DNA from: Arthrobacter sp. ISL-48
Lineage (GTDB): Bacteria > Actinomycetota > Actinomycetes > Actinomycetales > Micrococcaceae
Reading direction: 5' to 3'
Assembly (NCBI RefSeq): GCF_018613805.1
Contig: NZ_JAGGPL010000022.1
Span: forward strand, 46,340 to 110,339
DNA: 64,000 nt
Position numbers and translations under genes: made by a program. Each line of letters starts with the position of its first letter. Within the stretch, counting starts at the first letter, position 1. This document shows, in pieces, positions 33,997 to 45,018 of this stretch. Under the pieces are notes generated by a model. It saw only the letters and a list, made by a program, of their open reading frames with translations. It did no database searches and had not been told where the DNA came from.

Positions 33997-36810
33997 TCAG
34001 TCCGCGGCAAGCCAGGCCGAAGAGAAGACCCTGTAGCCCAGGGCAGGGTCGAAACCATGGACCTCCCGGGTGTCCAACGCGGCCATGAAGGCCAGGGCGT
34101 TTCCCGTGATCACCTGGCCCGGCACCAGGATGGGGAAGCCTGGAGGGTACGGCGTGACGAAACCGGCGGAAACAACTTCCTGGCCGGCCTCCACCCGCGC
34201 GGCAAGCTCGGTGGGCTCCAGGTACTCCGTGGCCCCGTCCTTGTAGGTCTCGAAGTAGGCGGCCCGGAGGTTGCCGTCCGGGGTGGCGCCCGAACAGAAA
34301 CGGCTGGCGAAACGGCTAAAGTCCGGAAGAGCAGGCGGGGAACTGCTGAGTGCTGTTATCCGCGCCTCCAGCGCCCCGAGTCCGCGTGGACCCAAAGTGC
34401 GCTTCTCCGTCTCGAACGATTCCGCCAGCTTCACCAGCACCTCCACCAGGTAGGCCACGGCGCTGCGTGAAGTGCCAATGTTGGTCATGAACAGCACGCT
34501 GTTCCGCGAAGTCTTGTTGACCTGGATGCCGTACTTGTCCATGAGGTGGTCGTGCTTGAAGGTGTCCCCGTCGACACCGGTGAGGCCGATATCCAGCGTG
34601 AGCCGGCTCGGGTCAACCACGAACTCGTCGCGGCGCCACGCCTCGTCGAAGGTGGACAGCCCGTGGTTCAGCGGCATGGAGCAGTCGGTCACCCTGAACT
34701 GCTCCGGTACCAGCTCGCGGGCGCCCAGTATTTGGAAGTACTTCTTCAGCAGCGGGTTGCGTGCCACCGCCTGGGCGATGCTGACGGCCAGGTCGGCCTG
34801 CTTTTGCACAAGGGCAAACCCTTCCAGCTCCGCCTGCCGCCGGCCGATGTCCAGGGACGCGAGGATCTGGTAGTTCGGCGACGTGGACGTGTGCGTCATG
34901 TAGGCCTCGCGGAAGGCCTCGCCGTTGAGCTGTTCGAAGTCCTGGTCGAACACATGGATCATCGATCCCTGGCGCAGCGACGTCATGGTCTTATGGGTCG
35001 ACTGCGTCGCGTAGACCCGGAGCCGGGCCTTCGCCGGATCCGGAACGAGCCTGGTCTGCAGCCACGCCTCGTCAGCGGCACGTTCCCCGGTCGCCGGATC
35101 CGTGAGTTCCTGCGACTGCTCTGCGAATTGAAGCCTGTAGCCAGGATCCTGGAACTGCTCCTCAAGCCTCGCTGCCGCGGCCATTGCCGTCCGACGCCGG
35201 TACACCGGATGGAACGTGGCGAAGGCGAACCAGGCCTCATCCCAGAGGAAGACGAGGTCGGGCTTGATTGCCAGGCATTCCGCCATGACGCGCTCGGGAT
35301 CATAGACAACGCCGTCGAACGTGCAATTGGTCAGCGTGATCATCTTGACGTGGTCGAGCCGGCCCGCGCGCCGGTAGTCCAGGAGCATCTTCTTGATGCT
35401 CTCCAGCGGAACGGCGCCGTAGAAGGAATACTGGTCCAGCGGGTAGGCGTCGAGGTAAGCCACCTGCGCCCCCGACAGCATCAGTGCGTAGTGGTGCGAT
35501 TTGTGGCAGTTCCGGTCCACCAGGACGATGTCGCCTGGGGCCACGATGGCCTGGTGCACCACCTTGTTCGCCGTTGAAGTGCCGTTGGTGACAAAGAACG
35601 TTTTATGCGCCCCGAACGCGCGCGCCGCGAGGGTCTGGGCCTTCTTGATCGAGCCGTGTGGATCAAGCAGGGAATCCAGCCCGCCGGATGTCGCGGACGT
35701 CTCCGCGAGCAGCAGGTTCTGACCGTAGAAGTCTGCCATGTCCCGGATCCAGGGAGAGTTCGCCACTGAACCGCCCCGGGAAATCGGAAGGGCGTGGAAG
35801 ACGCTGGCGGGCCTCCGGCTGTATTCCTGCAGGGCAGTGAAGAAGGGCGTTTCGTACCGGGCCGTCACGCCCGCGAGCAGGGACAGATGCAGGTCCAGCC
35901 GGTCCTCGCGGCGGAAAATCCGCGCGAAGCGGCGGGTCAGTGAACCGGCCAGCCCTTCGATGGCAACACCTGCTACGAGGTAGACGTCCAGCTCCGGCCG
36001 AAGCTGCTCGATCCGTTCAGCCAGCCGCAGGATGCGGTCGATGGGGCGCAGACGCTCCAAACCGTCTTCCACGTAACGGGAGACGAACCTCTTGAGGTCC
36101 GAGCCCATCGGCCTGGAGGCCGTAATGGCGAACCCCGGCCGAAGCACACAGGCCTGGATATCCGGGTTGAGCAGCAGTGCCACCAGTGCATCCTCGTAGG
36201 AAGAAACGACGTTCACGTCGTAGCTGAAGGTGTCGGCCGGCCGCTGCTGGGCCAGCATGTCGCCTTTCAGCGCCTCGGCGTCCCGCTCCGGAATATCATC
36301 AACCACAAGCACTTCAAAGCGCGGCCGCACCACTGTCGTTTCACCTGCCTCCTGGACTCCTGGATCGGCAGAACCGGAAATGCGGGGTGTGGGCTGCTCA
36401 TGCCCGCGCCTGGGGCGCCACATGCCCGCCCGGGCTCCGTCCACCAGCTCGAGGGCCTCCTGGTACAGTCCGGCATGAATGAGGCCGCGGAGGCGTCCAA
36501 CGGTGCCAAGTCCCGGAAACGCCCAGTAGGACTCCACCGAGCCCAGCAGGGCCGTTGCGCGCCGTATCTGTCCCAGCAAACCGGACTCCCCTGTGCCCGC
36601 TGGACTGGGGCGGTTGGTAAGTTGCTTTAGCGCATAGCCCAGGAACTCCCATGAATCCGCACGGATCCGCCATGCGCGGCTGGGGTTCCGATCTCCGGTT
36701 CCGCCGGCGGGACCCGCACAGCCGGGGACACGGCGTCGTACTTCATGCTGTTTTTCGTTCCGATTCTCATTCCGTTTTCCGCGGAGCTTTGGGTTTTCAT
36801 GCTTTCCCAC
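33997..36810 (-). CDS. Orn/Lys/Arg decarboxylase (fold type I, PLP-dependent)
   Basis: Large inducible-type amino-acid decarboxylase producing a polyamine or diamine and CO2 in the cytoplasm. A receiver-like wing domain (FEVLVVDDIPERDAEAL) precedes the PLP domain; the PLP lysine is in STHKTMTSLRQGSM (about Lys607), with upstream FVTNGTSTANK and DEAWFAF. The substrate choice is not readable. I used the GTG at 36810, giving 937 residues and a short overlap with the upstream permease gene; the frame extends further. The pairing with a permease resembles substrate/product exchange systems. Confidence 0.9.
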   Translation of the reverse strand: MGKHENPKLRGKRNENRNEKQHEVRRRVPGCAGPAGGTGDRNPSRAWRIRADSWEFLGYALKQLTNRPSPAGTGESGLLGQIRRATALLGSVESYWAFPGLGTVGRLRGLIHAGLYQEALELVDGARAGMWRPRRGHEQPTPRISGSADPGVQEAGETTVVRPRFEVLVVDDIPERDAEALKGDMLAQQRPADTFSYDVNVVSSYEDALVALLLNPDIQACVLRPGFAITASRPMGSDLKRFVSRYVEDGLERLRPIDRILRLAERIEQLRPELDVYLVAGVAIEGLAGSLTRRFARIFRREDRLDLHLSLLAGVTARYETPFFTALQEYSRRPASVFHALPISRGGSVANSPWIRDMADFYGQNLLLAETSATSGGLDSLLDPHGSIKKAQTLAARAFGAHKTFFVTNGTSTANKVVHQAIVAPGDIVLVDRNCHKSHHYALMLSGAQVAYLDAYPLDQYSFYGAVPLESIKKMLLDYRRAGRLDHVKMITLTNCTFDGVVYDPERVMAECLAIKPDLVFLWDEAWFAFATFHPVYRRRTAMAAAARLEEQFQDPGYRLQFAEQSQELTDPATGERAADEAWLQTRLVPDPAKARLRVYATQSTHKTMTSLRQGSMIHVFDQDFEQLNGEAFREAYMTHTSTSPNYQILASLDIGRRQAELEGFALVQKQADLAVSIAQAVARNPLLKKYFQILGARELVPEQFRVTDCSMPLNHGLSTFDEAWRRDEFVVDPSRLTLDIGLTGVDGDTFKHDHLMDKYGIQVNKTSRNSVLFMTNIGTSRSAVAYLVEVLVKLAESFETEKRTLGPRGLGALEARITALSSSPPALPDFSRFASRFCSGATPDGNLRAAYFETYKDGATEYLEPTELAARVEAGQEVVSAGFVTPYPPGFPILVPGQVITGNALAFMAALDTREVHGFDPALGYRVFSSAWLAAD

Positions 36811-38311
36811 CCGCCAGTGCTGCTTCAGCCCGGCGCCGATGTGTGGAGTGCCAGCCAAGGCCGAGCAGCGGAACCAGTACCAGCGAGGAGAGCAGGACCC
36901 ACCGTCCCGTCTCGGAAAAGCCCATGGTGACCAACACGAATGCGAGGAATGCCAGCGTCAGGTAGGACGTAAATGGCGCACCGAAAAGCCTGAACGAGGG
37001 CCGGACAGCCTTGCCCTGCCGGACCCACTTCTGGAGCTTGATGTGGCAGAGCATGATGGTGGCCCAGCCGCCGATGATGCCTACGGCGGAGATCTCCAGG
37101 ACGATTTCGAAGACCTGGGAAGGCACCAGGGCGTTGAGGCCAACCCCCAGCAGCGTGACGACGGCGGTGAGCAGGATTCCGCCGTATGGCACCCCGCTGT
37201 GGCTCATCCGGGAGGTGAACGCCGGCGCGGACCCGTTGACGGCCATGGACCGGAGAATGCGCCCGGTGGAGTAGAGACCGGCGTTCAGGCTGGACAGGGC
37301 CGCCGTGAGCACCACGAAGTTCATGACCGACGCCGACACCGCCGCCGACTCCGGCGAGCCCAGGTGCGAGAAAAACGTGACAAACGGGGACTCGCCCGCT
37401 TTGTAGGCCGTGAAGGGAAGGAGCAGTGACAGTAGCAGCACCGAACCGATGTAGAAGATGGCGATCCGGGCCACCACGGTGTTCACCGCCTTCGGCATCA
37501 CCTTCTCGGGATTTGCCGTTTCGCCGGCGGCCGTGCCGACCAGTTCGATCGCTGCATAGGCAAAGACCACGCCGCTGATCGCCAGCAGCGGCGCCACTGC
37601 CCCGGTGGGGAAGGCTCCGCCGTTGTCCAGCAGGACGCCGATTCCCGGCGTTCCGGCGTCCGTTTTGCCACCCAAGACGATAAAGGAGACGCCCACAATG
37701 AGGAACAGGATCAGCGCCGCCACCTTTGTCAGCGCGAACCAGAACTCCATTTCGCCGAACACCTTCACAGAGACCAGATTCAGGCCCAGCACCACCACCA
37801 GCGCCAGTAGCGCGATGACCCACTGCGGAATGTCCCGCACCGGTCCCCAGTACGGCGCCCAAAACTTCACGTAAAGGGCGACGGCGGTGACGTCAACGAT
37901 GGAGGTCATGGCCCAGTTGAGGAAATACAGCCAGCCGGCCGTGTATGCCATCTTTTCGCCGTAGAACTCCCTGGCGTAGGACACGAAGGAGCCCGACGAC
38001 GGGCGGTAGAGCACCAGTTCGCCGAGTGCGCGCAGGATGAGGAAGGCAAAGAAGCCGCAGACGGCGTAGACCAGGACCAGGGCCGGGCCGGACCCGTTCA
38101 GCCTGCCTCCGGCACCCATGAACAGGCCCGTACCGATGGCTCCACCAATGGCGATCATCTGGATTTGCCGCGGCGAGAGGGTTTTGTGGTAGCCGGCCTC
38201 TTCGCTGGAAAAATCCTGCGCAGCAATCGTCCTGTCCGCCAGCAGCTCCCTGCCGTTGTCGAGGGCCGCTGCAGTGTCCGTGGTTTGTGTCCCGGCCGGG
38301 GCCGCCTTCAC
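36797..38311 (-). CDS. APC-family amino-acid permease
   Basis: Twelve-helix amino-acid transporter of the GABA/aromatic/lysine permease group. The signature KTLSPRQIQMIAIGGAIGTGLF marks the start of helix 1. From the GTG at 38311 the protein is 504 residues, the family norm; GGAAG lies six bases upstream. The open frame continues to a TTG at 38443. A tiny upstream frame with a good ribosome site ends in GTGA over this start. The decarboxylase gene follows directly, so import of its substrate or exchange for its product is likely. Confidence 0.9.
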   Translation of the reverse strand: MKAAPAGTQTTDTAAALDNGRELLADRTIAAQDFSSEEAGYHKTLSPRQIQMIAIGGAIGTGLFMGAGGRLNGSGPALVLVYAVCGFFAFLILRALGELVLYRPSSGSFVSYAREFYGEKMAYTAGWLYFLNWAMTSIVDVTAVALYVKFWAPYWGPVRDIPQWVIALLALVVVLGLNLVSVKVFGEMEFWFALTKVAALILFLIVGVSFIVLGGKTDAGTPGIGVLLDNGGAFPTGAVAPLLAISGVVFAYAAIELVGTAAGETANPEKVMPKAVNTVVARIAIFYIGSVLLLSLLLPFTAYKAGESPFVTFFSHLGSPESAAVSASVMNFVVLTAALSSLNAGLYSTGRILRSMAVNGSAPAFTSRMSHSGVPYGGILLTAVVTLLGVGLNALVPSQVFEIVLEISAVGIIGGWATIMLCHIKLQKWVRQGKAVRPSFRLFGAPFTSYLTLAFLAFVLVTMGFSETGRWVLLSSLVLVPLLGLGWHSTHRRRAEAALAGGKA

Positions 38312-38343
38312 GACGGCTTCCCGCAGTTGCTGAAACAAGTCAT
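38308..38343 (-). other. Possible 11-codon leader peptide before the permease
   Basis: ATG at 38343 has AAGGAG eight bases upstream and encodes MTCFSNCGKPS, stopping at a TGA that overlaps the proposed GTG start of the permease (GTGA). The strong ribosome site belongs to this frame and not to the permease frame. It could couple or tune permease translation. It may also be an accident of the reading frames. Confidence 0.4.
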
Positions 38344-38589
38344 TCGTGGGGTCTCCTTTGACTCCTTGCGCCGTCCAGTGCGGCGGACGGTCCGGTGCGT
38401 TCTGCGGCCTCCAGGCATCTTTGCCGGGAAGGCCGGTATCCAACTCTAGGGATCCAGGGCTAGCTTTGTTTTGGGATGGCCGCCAAATTCAGGTCGGCCC
38501 AATTGTGCCGGGAACCAATTTCGATCAGGGCGAACGCGAGTAACGTACATGGCTGTGGCAATAGCCGCCGGCTCCGCGGAGCATCAAAC

Positions 38590-40236
38590 TTGATAAGCAC
38601 CAGAAAGGGTCTGAACAAAGACGTGAGGCCTGAAGAGCAACCCGGCGACGCCATCCGTGTCACGCTCAGCGACATCCTGGAAGACCTCGGCGTCGACAAT
38701 GCCGGGCTGCTGATGGCTCCGGGGCCGGAGAATGAACAGGTCCGCGAAACTGTGATTGTTGATCCGGAGGACGGCGCCGCCGTCGATCCCGGCGCCCTGG
38801 TGTTTCTGGTCGGGGCCCGCGGGCGGGCTTCGCTGCCCAAAGTGCGGGCCTTGCTGGCCGACGGACCCGTGGCTATAGCTATCAAAGGTTCCGAGGCGGA
38901 CCTGGCGGCCGTCCGGGAGGTCCTGGACGGAACCGGGACGGGGCTCATTGCCGTTGCCGCAGAGGCACGGTGGGACCAGCTTGAAGGGATCGCGACTGAC
39001 CGCCTCCGCGAATCACTCCCGTCAGCCGACACGTCCACGCTGATGCAGCGTGACCTTTTTGGCATCGCCCAGACCACTGCCACCCTAACCGGCGGCCACG
39101 TGGTGATCGAGGATCCGGCCAACCGGGTGCTGGCCTACTCCCCGGCCTCCAACGACGTCGACGAGCTGCGCAGGCTGTCCATCCTGGCCCGCCGGGGGCC
39201 CGAGCGGTACCAGAAACTGCTCAAGGAATCCGGCGTGTACAAGCATCTGCAGGCCGGTGAAGTCCCCATCCACATACCGGCCAACCCGGAGGAAGGACTC
39301 CGTGAGCGGGTAGCAATCGCCATCTTCGCCGGCCGCAGGATCCTGGGCTACATCTGGCTGCAGGAGGGGACAGAACGCCTTGCGGCCAACACGGACAGGA
39401 TTATGGTGGGTTCCGCCCGGCACGCCGCCATCGAGCTGGTGAGGCACCGCAACGAACAGTCCCAGTCCATGCGCCGGGACCGGGTGTCCAGTCTTCTCAG
39501 CGGGACGGCCCAGATCCATTCCCAGGCGCAGTCTGCCGGACTGGATCCTTCCAGGCCGGCCGCACTGGTGCTGGTCTCCTCCGGCGGCCTGCACCAGTCG
39601 GCGCCGGGCCTTCAGCTCCAGCGCGGCGAACTCGCCAACCTCGTGTCGATCCATGCCGCCGGTTACCGGCCCGGTGCCGTGGTCGGGGCCCTCGGACTGG
39701 AAACAGCCATCATCCTGCCGGACCTGGATCCGGTAAAGTCCCCGGCCGCGATCAGCAGGCTGGTGAACGTAATCGTCCGCGACGCCGGAGCCCACTTGGA
39801 CCTGCAGGTGCAGGCCGCCATCGGGCCCGTGGTTAACCGTCTGGACAAGCTCCACACCTCACTGGAGCACGTGAGGAACGTACTGACAGTGCTCCGCACG
39901 GACCCGGCCCGCAAGGTGGCGTCGTTCAGCGAAGTGGAAACCACAGTGCTGGTCAATGAGCTGCTTGACCTGGTGGGATCCCGGCACGAACTCCGACACA
40001 AGGGCATCACGGAGCTCTGCGACCGATACCCGGAATTCGCCACAACACTGCTTGCCTACCTGGAATCGTTCGGCGACGTGAACCGGTGCGCCGAGGACCT
40101 GGTGATCCACCGCAACACCGTCCACTACCGGCTGCGCCGATCCTGCGAAGTGGCCGGGATCGACCTCCAGGATCCCGGACAACGCCTGTTGGCACACCTG
40201 CAGATCCGGCTGTGGACCCGGTCCCGACAACATTGA
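38590..40236 (+). CDS. PucR-family transcriptional regulator
   Basis: Activator-type regulator with an N-terminal PucR domain (VTLSDILEDLGVDNAGLLMAPG), a central GGDEF-like region and the C-terminal HTH_30 (DVNRCAEDLVIHRNTVHYRLRRSCEVAGIDL). Family members respond to purines, amino acids or GABA. Start choice is uncertain: TTG at 38590 has GGAG eight bases upstream, GTG at 38623 is the alternative. It is divergent from the permease-decarboxylase operon and precedes the glutaminase gene, so it probably controls one or both. Confidence 0.9.
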   Translation: MISTRKGLNKDVRPEEQPGDAIRVTLSDILEDLGVDNAGLLMAPGPENEQVRETVIVDPEDGAAVDPGALVFLVGARGRASLPKVRALLADGPVAIAIKGSEADLAAVREVLDGTGTGLIAVAAEARWDQLEGIATDRLRESLPSADTSTLMQRDLFGIAQTTATLTGGHVVIEDPANRVLAYSPASNDVDELRRLSILARRGPERYQKLLKESGVYKHLQAGEVPIHIPANPEEGLRERVAIAIFAGRRILGYIWLQEGTERLAANTDRIMVGSARHAAIELVRHRNEQSQSMRRDRVSSLLSGTAQIHSQAQSAGLDPSRPAALVLVSSGGLHQSAPGLQLQRGELANLVSIHAAGYRPGAVVGALGLETAIILPDLDPVKSPAAISRLVNVIVRDAGAHLDLQVQAAIGPVVNRLDKLHTSLEHVRNVLTVLRTDPARKVASFSEVETTVLVNELLDLVGSRHELRHKGITELCDRYPEFATTLLAYLESFGDVNRCAEDLVIHRNTVHYRLRRSCEVAGIDLQDPGQRLLAHLQIRLWTRSRQH

Positions 40237-40268
40237 CCCAGCGTTCCGATTTCCCGACCCGAACCCTC

Positions 40269-40299
40269 CCAACTCGACAGACCCTGCCAACTCGACAGA
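40269..40299. repeat. Direct repeat upstream of glutaminase
   Basis: CCAACTCGACAGA occurs at 40269-40281 and again at 40287-40299, an 18-bp period in the 79-bp gap between the PucR and glutaminase genes. The spacing puts the copies about 1.7 helical turns apart. It may be a regulator site or simple slippage. Confidence 0.7.
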
Positions 40300-40315
40300 A
40301 CAGAACACACGATCC

Positions 40316-41227
40316 ATGGACATCCAAAATCTTCTCGACGACATCGTCGGATCCATCAAACCCCGGCTGGGGCAAGGCGAAGTGGCCAACTACATACCCC
40401 AGCTGGGGGCAGTGGACGCCGGCCAGTTCGGCATTTCCGTAGCCACGGGGGACGGCGAGGTCTACGCCTCTGGAGATGCCGCCGTGCCGTTCTCCATCCA
40501 GAGCATTTCCAAGGTATTCGCACTGGCCCTGGTTCTCGCCGGCGACGGCGACGGCATCTGGAGGCGAGTGTTCCGCGAACCTTCCGGCAACCCATTCAAC
40601 TCCTTGGTGCAGCTGGAGCACGAGGACGGAATTCCGCGGAACCCCTTCATCAACGCAGGCGCCCTGGTGGTCACCGACAAGCTCCTGAGCATCACCGGCG
40701 ATGCCTCGGGAGCAGTCCTGGACCTGCTGCGCCAGGAGAGCGGCAACAGCGCGATCGGGGTTGACGCCGTGGTGGCCGAGTCCGAGGCCAGGAACAGCAA
40801 CCGGAACGCTTCCCTGGCGCACTTCCTTGCGAGCTGCGGCAATCTCGAGAACCCCGTGCAGGACGTGCTGGACAACTACATCCTGCAGTGCTCACTGGAG
40901 ATGAGCTGCACGGACCTCGCCTTGGCCAGCAGGTTCCTGGCGAACAACGGCGTGCGGGTGGATGGCACGGCACTGCTGTCCTCACCGCAGACCAAACGGA
41001 TCAACGCCGTAATGCTGACGTGCGGCACCTATGACGCCGCGGGCGAATTCGCCTACCGGGTGGGACTTCCCGGAAAGAGCGGAGTGGGCGGCGGAATCAT
41101 CGCCGTGGTACCCAACAACTGCACCGTCTGCGTCTGGAGCCCCGGCTTGGGAAAATCCGGAAATTCCGTCGCAGGAGTCGCTGCGCTGGACGAGTTCACC
41201 ACCAGAACCGGTCTGTCGATCTTCTGA
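40316..41227 (+). CDS. glsA: Glutaminase
   Basis: Hydrolyses glutamine to glutamate and ammonia. The serine-dependent beta-lactamase-like fold shows the SxxK motif in FSIQSISKVF (Ser63, Lys66), with the conserved EPSGNPFNS, GIPRNPFINAGAL and SGVGGGI segments. The 303-residue length is standard. ATG at 40316 follows the PucR gene by 79 bp. Ammonia release can raise pH, so together with the decarboxylase across the divergent promoter it could serve acid tolerance or glutamate supply. Confidence 0.95.
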   Translation: MDIQNLLDDIVGSIKPRLGQGEVANYIPQLGAVDAGQFGISVATGDGEVYASGDAAVPFSIQSISKVFALALVLAGDGDGIWRRVFREPSGNPFNSLVQLEHEDGIPRNPFINAGALVVTDKLLSITGDASGAVLDLLRQESGNSAIGVDAVVAESEARNSNRNASLAHFLASCGNLENPVQDVLDNYILQCSLEMSCTDLALASRFLANNGVRVDGTALLSSPQTKRINAVMLTCGTYDAAGEFAYRVGLPGKSGVGGGIIAVVPNNCTVCVWSPGLGKSGNSVAGVAALDEFTTRTGLSIF

Positions 41228-41278
41228 AACGGCCGCTGTGTGCTCTGGGCCTACGGCCGGGGCAGTGCGGCGGACGTC

Positions 41279-41884
41279 CTAGTACGAGTAACTGGAACTC
41301 GTACCGTACATCGCCGCCGCGACGATGACGAAAACCCAGAAGGCCCCGTAGCCGAGCAGGCACAGGTACCCCAGGACCAGGCCTGTGATCGACATGCCCT
41401 TGCCTGAAGGTTCCCGCCGAAGCGCCAGATGGCCGGTGATGATCGCGGCAATCTGCGGGAGCAGGAACCAGCCCAGTATGACGGAGGCGATGCCACACAC
41501 CATGCTGGCGATGCTGAGGCCTTTGGGCTCCGCAGGCATTCCGTAATACGCGGGCTGGCCATACGGGCTGGGAGGCTGGCCGTAGGCTCCCGCCGGCTGG
41601 CCGTAAGGGCTCCCCGGCTGGGCATACGGGCTTCCGGGCTGGGCATAGGGCGCTCCGTACTGCCCGCCGGGCTGGCCGTATTGGTCCTGGCCGTACTGCC
41701 CGCCGGGCTGGCCGTATTGGTCCTGGCCACCATACTGCTGGCCATGTTCATAGGCCGGTGGTGCAGGAATCTCGGAGCCCTGCGGAGGGACAAACTGCGG
41801 CGGCTGGTAGCCCGCGGGCGTCTCGCCCAGGCCTTGTCCGTCTGGTCCCTCTGGGTCAGGGCGTTGGGTCGGCTGGTCAGTCAT
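41279..41884 (-). CDS. DUF4190-type membrane protein with Tyr/Gly/Gln/Pro repeats
   Basis: The first 110 residues are low complexity, with tandem units such as DQYGQPGGQYGQ and PYAQPGSPYGQP. Two helices follow (GLSIASMVCGIASVILGWFL and MSITGLVLGYLCLLGYGAFW) around a short loop with GHLALRRE, the DUF4190 pattern. Function is unknown; proteins of this design are common in actinobacteria and may sit near cell-envelope machinery. ATG at 41884 begins MTDQPTQRPD. It converges on glsA. Confidence 0.88.
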   Translation of the reverse strand: MTDQPTQRPDPEGPDGQGLGETPAGYQPPQFVPPQGSEIPAPPAYEHGQQYGGQDQYGQPGGQYGQDQYGQPGGQYGAPYAQPGSPYAQPGSPYGQPAGAYGQPPSPYGQPAYYGMPAEPKGLSIASMVCGIASVILGWFLLPQIAAIITGHLALRREPSGKGMSITGLVLGYLCLLGYGAFWVFVIVAAAMYGTSSSYSY

Positions 41885-41942
41885 GGTTTCCCCCTACAAA
41901 GTCTTTGCTCCCAGCCTACCGCCGTAGTCCCTGTCAAGCGCC

Positions 41943-42896
41943 CTACCGCCCCCAATACGGCAGGACATAGACGGCAAATGTCACAAAGGCCGCCAGAAAA
42001 AACAGCTTGCCCATTCCAGTCCCCGCATGCTCGTGGGCCCCGGCCTTCGTCCCGGTGGTGATGCCCTTGCGCACGCGGGCGCCCCTTCCCACGCCGATCC
42101 CCAGGGCCGGCTCAGGGAGACCTGGCCCTGAATCCGGCGACACCGCAGGCCGCCGTGACATAACTGACGGGAACTCAACTGAAGGCGACTTGGGTGCACG
42201 CGCTCGGGGCACCCTCACGTGGCTCACCGGTCCCTCAGCGCCCGGTCCCCCAACTCCCGGTCCCCCAACTCCTGGCGCCGTCCCCGCCGGGTTGACCACT
42301 CGCATACCCTCGCCCTGTTCCTGGGTCAGTTGTTCCCCCAACTGGGCATAAAGCCCCACCACAGTCTCCTGGTCAAGGGCCACGGGCAGCGCCAGGATGG
42401 CGTCCACAACGCGGTCGGTGCCTGCGACGGCCACATCCGAGCCGGTGATTCCAAAGAGGTCCGGCTGGGTCGCCATGCAGATCAGGGGGCGGGCAAACCG
42501 GCGAAGCCGGGGTGAAAGCACCGACGCCACGGCGGCGCACTGGGCAAGCGCACCTTCGACTGATTGTGTCCTCGAGTAGCGGCCCTGCCACAGCACACCG
42601 GAGGAGACGCGGACCTCGCCCGTCCAGTTCTTCGCGTCAACAACCACCACACCTGCCGGTCCGACCAGCACATGGTCCAGGTAGGCTTTGGGCCTGCCGG
42701 GCCAGTGGACATCATGCAGCACGTACCAGCCGTGTGGAATGAGCTGACTCAGCTTGTCCGCCACTATTCGTTCGTCGGCGGCGGCGGCGTCCCACGATTT
42801 TGTGGCCAGCTCGGTCTCGTCGAACTGGCACTTAAGACGCGCCACCCGCTCGGCAGCTAGTCTGGACTGTTCCGCCGCGCCTTCCCCTGCCACCAT
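41943..42896 (-). CDS. NERD-domain (nuclease-related) protein
   Basis: The NERD core DHVLVGPAGVVVVDAKNWTGEV lies in the first half after a helical N-terminus. The Asp and DAKNW residues match the predicted restriction-endonuclease-like active site of the family. A Gly/Pro-rich linker leads to a C-terminal membrane helix (FFLAAFVTFAVYVLPYWG), so the protein is probably membrane-tethered. I chose ATG at 42896 (MVAGEGAAEQ); the frame extends 23 codons upstream. The role, possibly DNA processing, is inferred only from the family. Confidence 0.85.
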   Translation of the reverse strand: MVAGEGAAEQSRLAAERVARLKCQFDETELATKSWDAAAADERIVADKLSQLIPHGWYVLHDVHWPGRPKAYLDHVLVGPAGVVVVDAKNWTGEVRVSSGVLWQGRYSRTQSVEGALAQCAAVASVLSPRLRRFARPLICMATQPDLFGITGSDVAVAGTDRVVDAILALPVALDQETVVGLYAQLGEQLTQEQGEGMRVVNPAGTAPGVGGPGVGGPGAEGPVSHVRVPRARAPKSPSVEFPSVMSRRPAVSPDSGPGLPEPALGIGVGRGARVRKGITTGTKAGAHEHAGTGMGKLFFLAAFVTFAVYVLPYWGR

Positions 42897-43214
42897 GCCA
42901 CGCCCCCTGCTTTCCTGACGTCCGCGACGGCGGTGCTCGGCGCCGTCGTCCTTGATCTCCCCCAAATCCCCGGCTTATTTCCTGAATCATTCCAAGGTCT
43001 TTCCGGAGTTTTCTTGAAAGTAGCAGCGGCGCGGGCCGGTGGTATATAGGTACTTTTGGGCGGAGTACTCAGTTTCACTACTTGTTTCCGGCCGCAAGTT
43101 CTCACGTCTGTTCCAACGTTTGCTCCCGCCGCCTCGGGTGGAAATCTTCCGTCACAGGGGCAGTAATCCGGTCACGTCGTTTTTCCTCCGGCGCTCGTCT
43201 GGCATGCTGGTGCC
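42897..43214. other. Divergent intergenic region between NERD gene and pgm
   Basis: About 318 bp without a convincing gene. It should contain promoters for both neighbours. Near 43040-43078 it is AT-richer than its surroundings (GGTATATAGGTAC, then the palindrome GAGTACTC), which may be a promoter or regulator site for pgm. I could not place a -35/-10 pair with confidence. An 82-codon minus-strand frame here shows no protein-like character. Confidence 0.5.
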
Positions 43215-44897
<1,683 letters not shown>

Positions 44898-44914
44898 CCT
44901 GGCCGCCTAAACAC

Positions 44915-45018
44915 CAACGCTCTCTCACTTCCTGCATTAAAACGAACAACGCTCTCTCACTTTCCTGAGGAAAGTGAGAGAGCGTTGGCGTTAAAGCGGC
45001 AGGATGTGAGAGAGCGTC
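44915..45018. terminator. Nested inverted repeat between convergent pgm and nitroreductase
   Basis: Four copies of a CAACGCTCTCTCACTT-like unit are arranged two forward and two reversed. The inner pair, 44947-44965 and 44969-44987, is a perfect 19-bp stem with a 3-nt loop. The outer pair, about 44915-44935 and 44999-45018, matches with two or three mismatches, and its right arm covers the last codons of the nitroreductase gene. It can fold on either transcript, so a bidirectional terminator is likely. Confidence 0.8.

Noticed and set aside
44915..45018. Nested inverted repeat considered as an insertion-sequence remnant or attachment site
   Set aside because: No transposase fragment or target duplication is visible; position between convergent genes favours a terminator.
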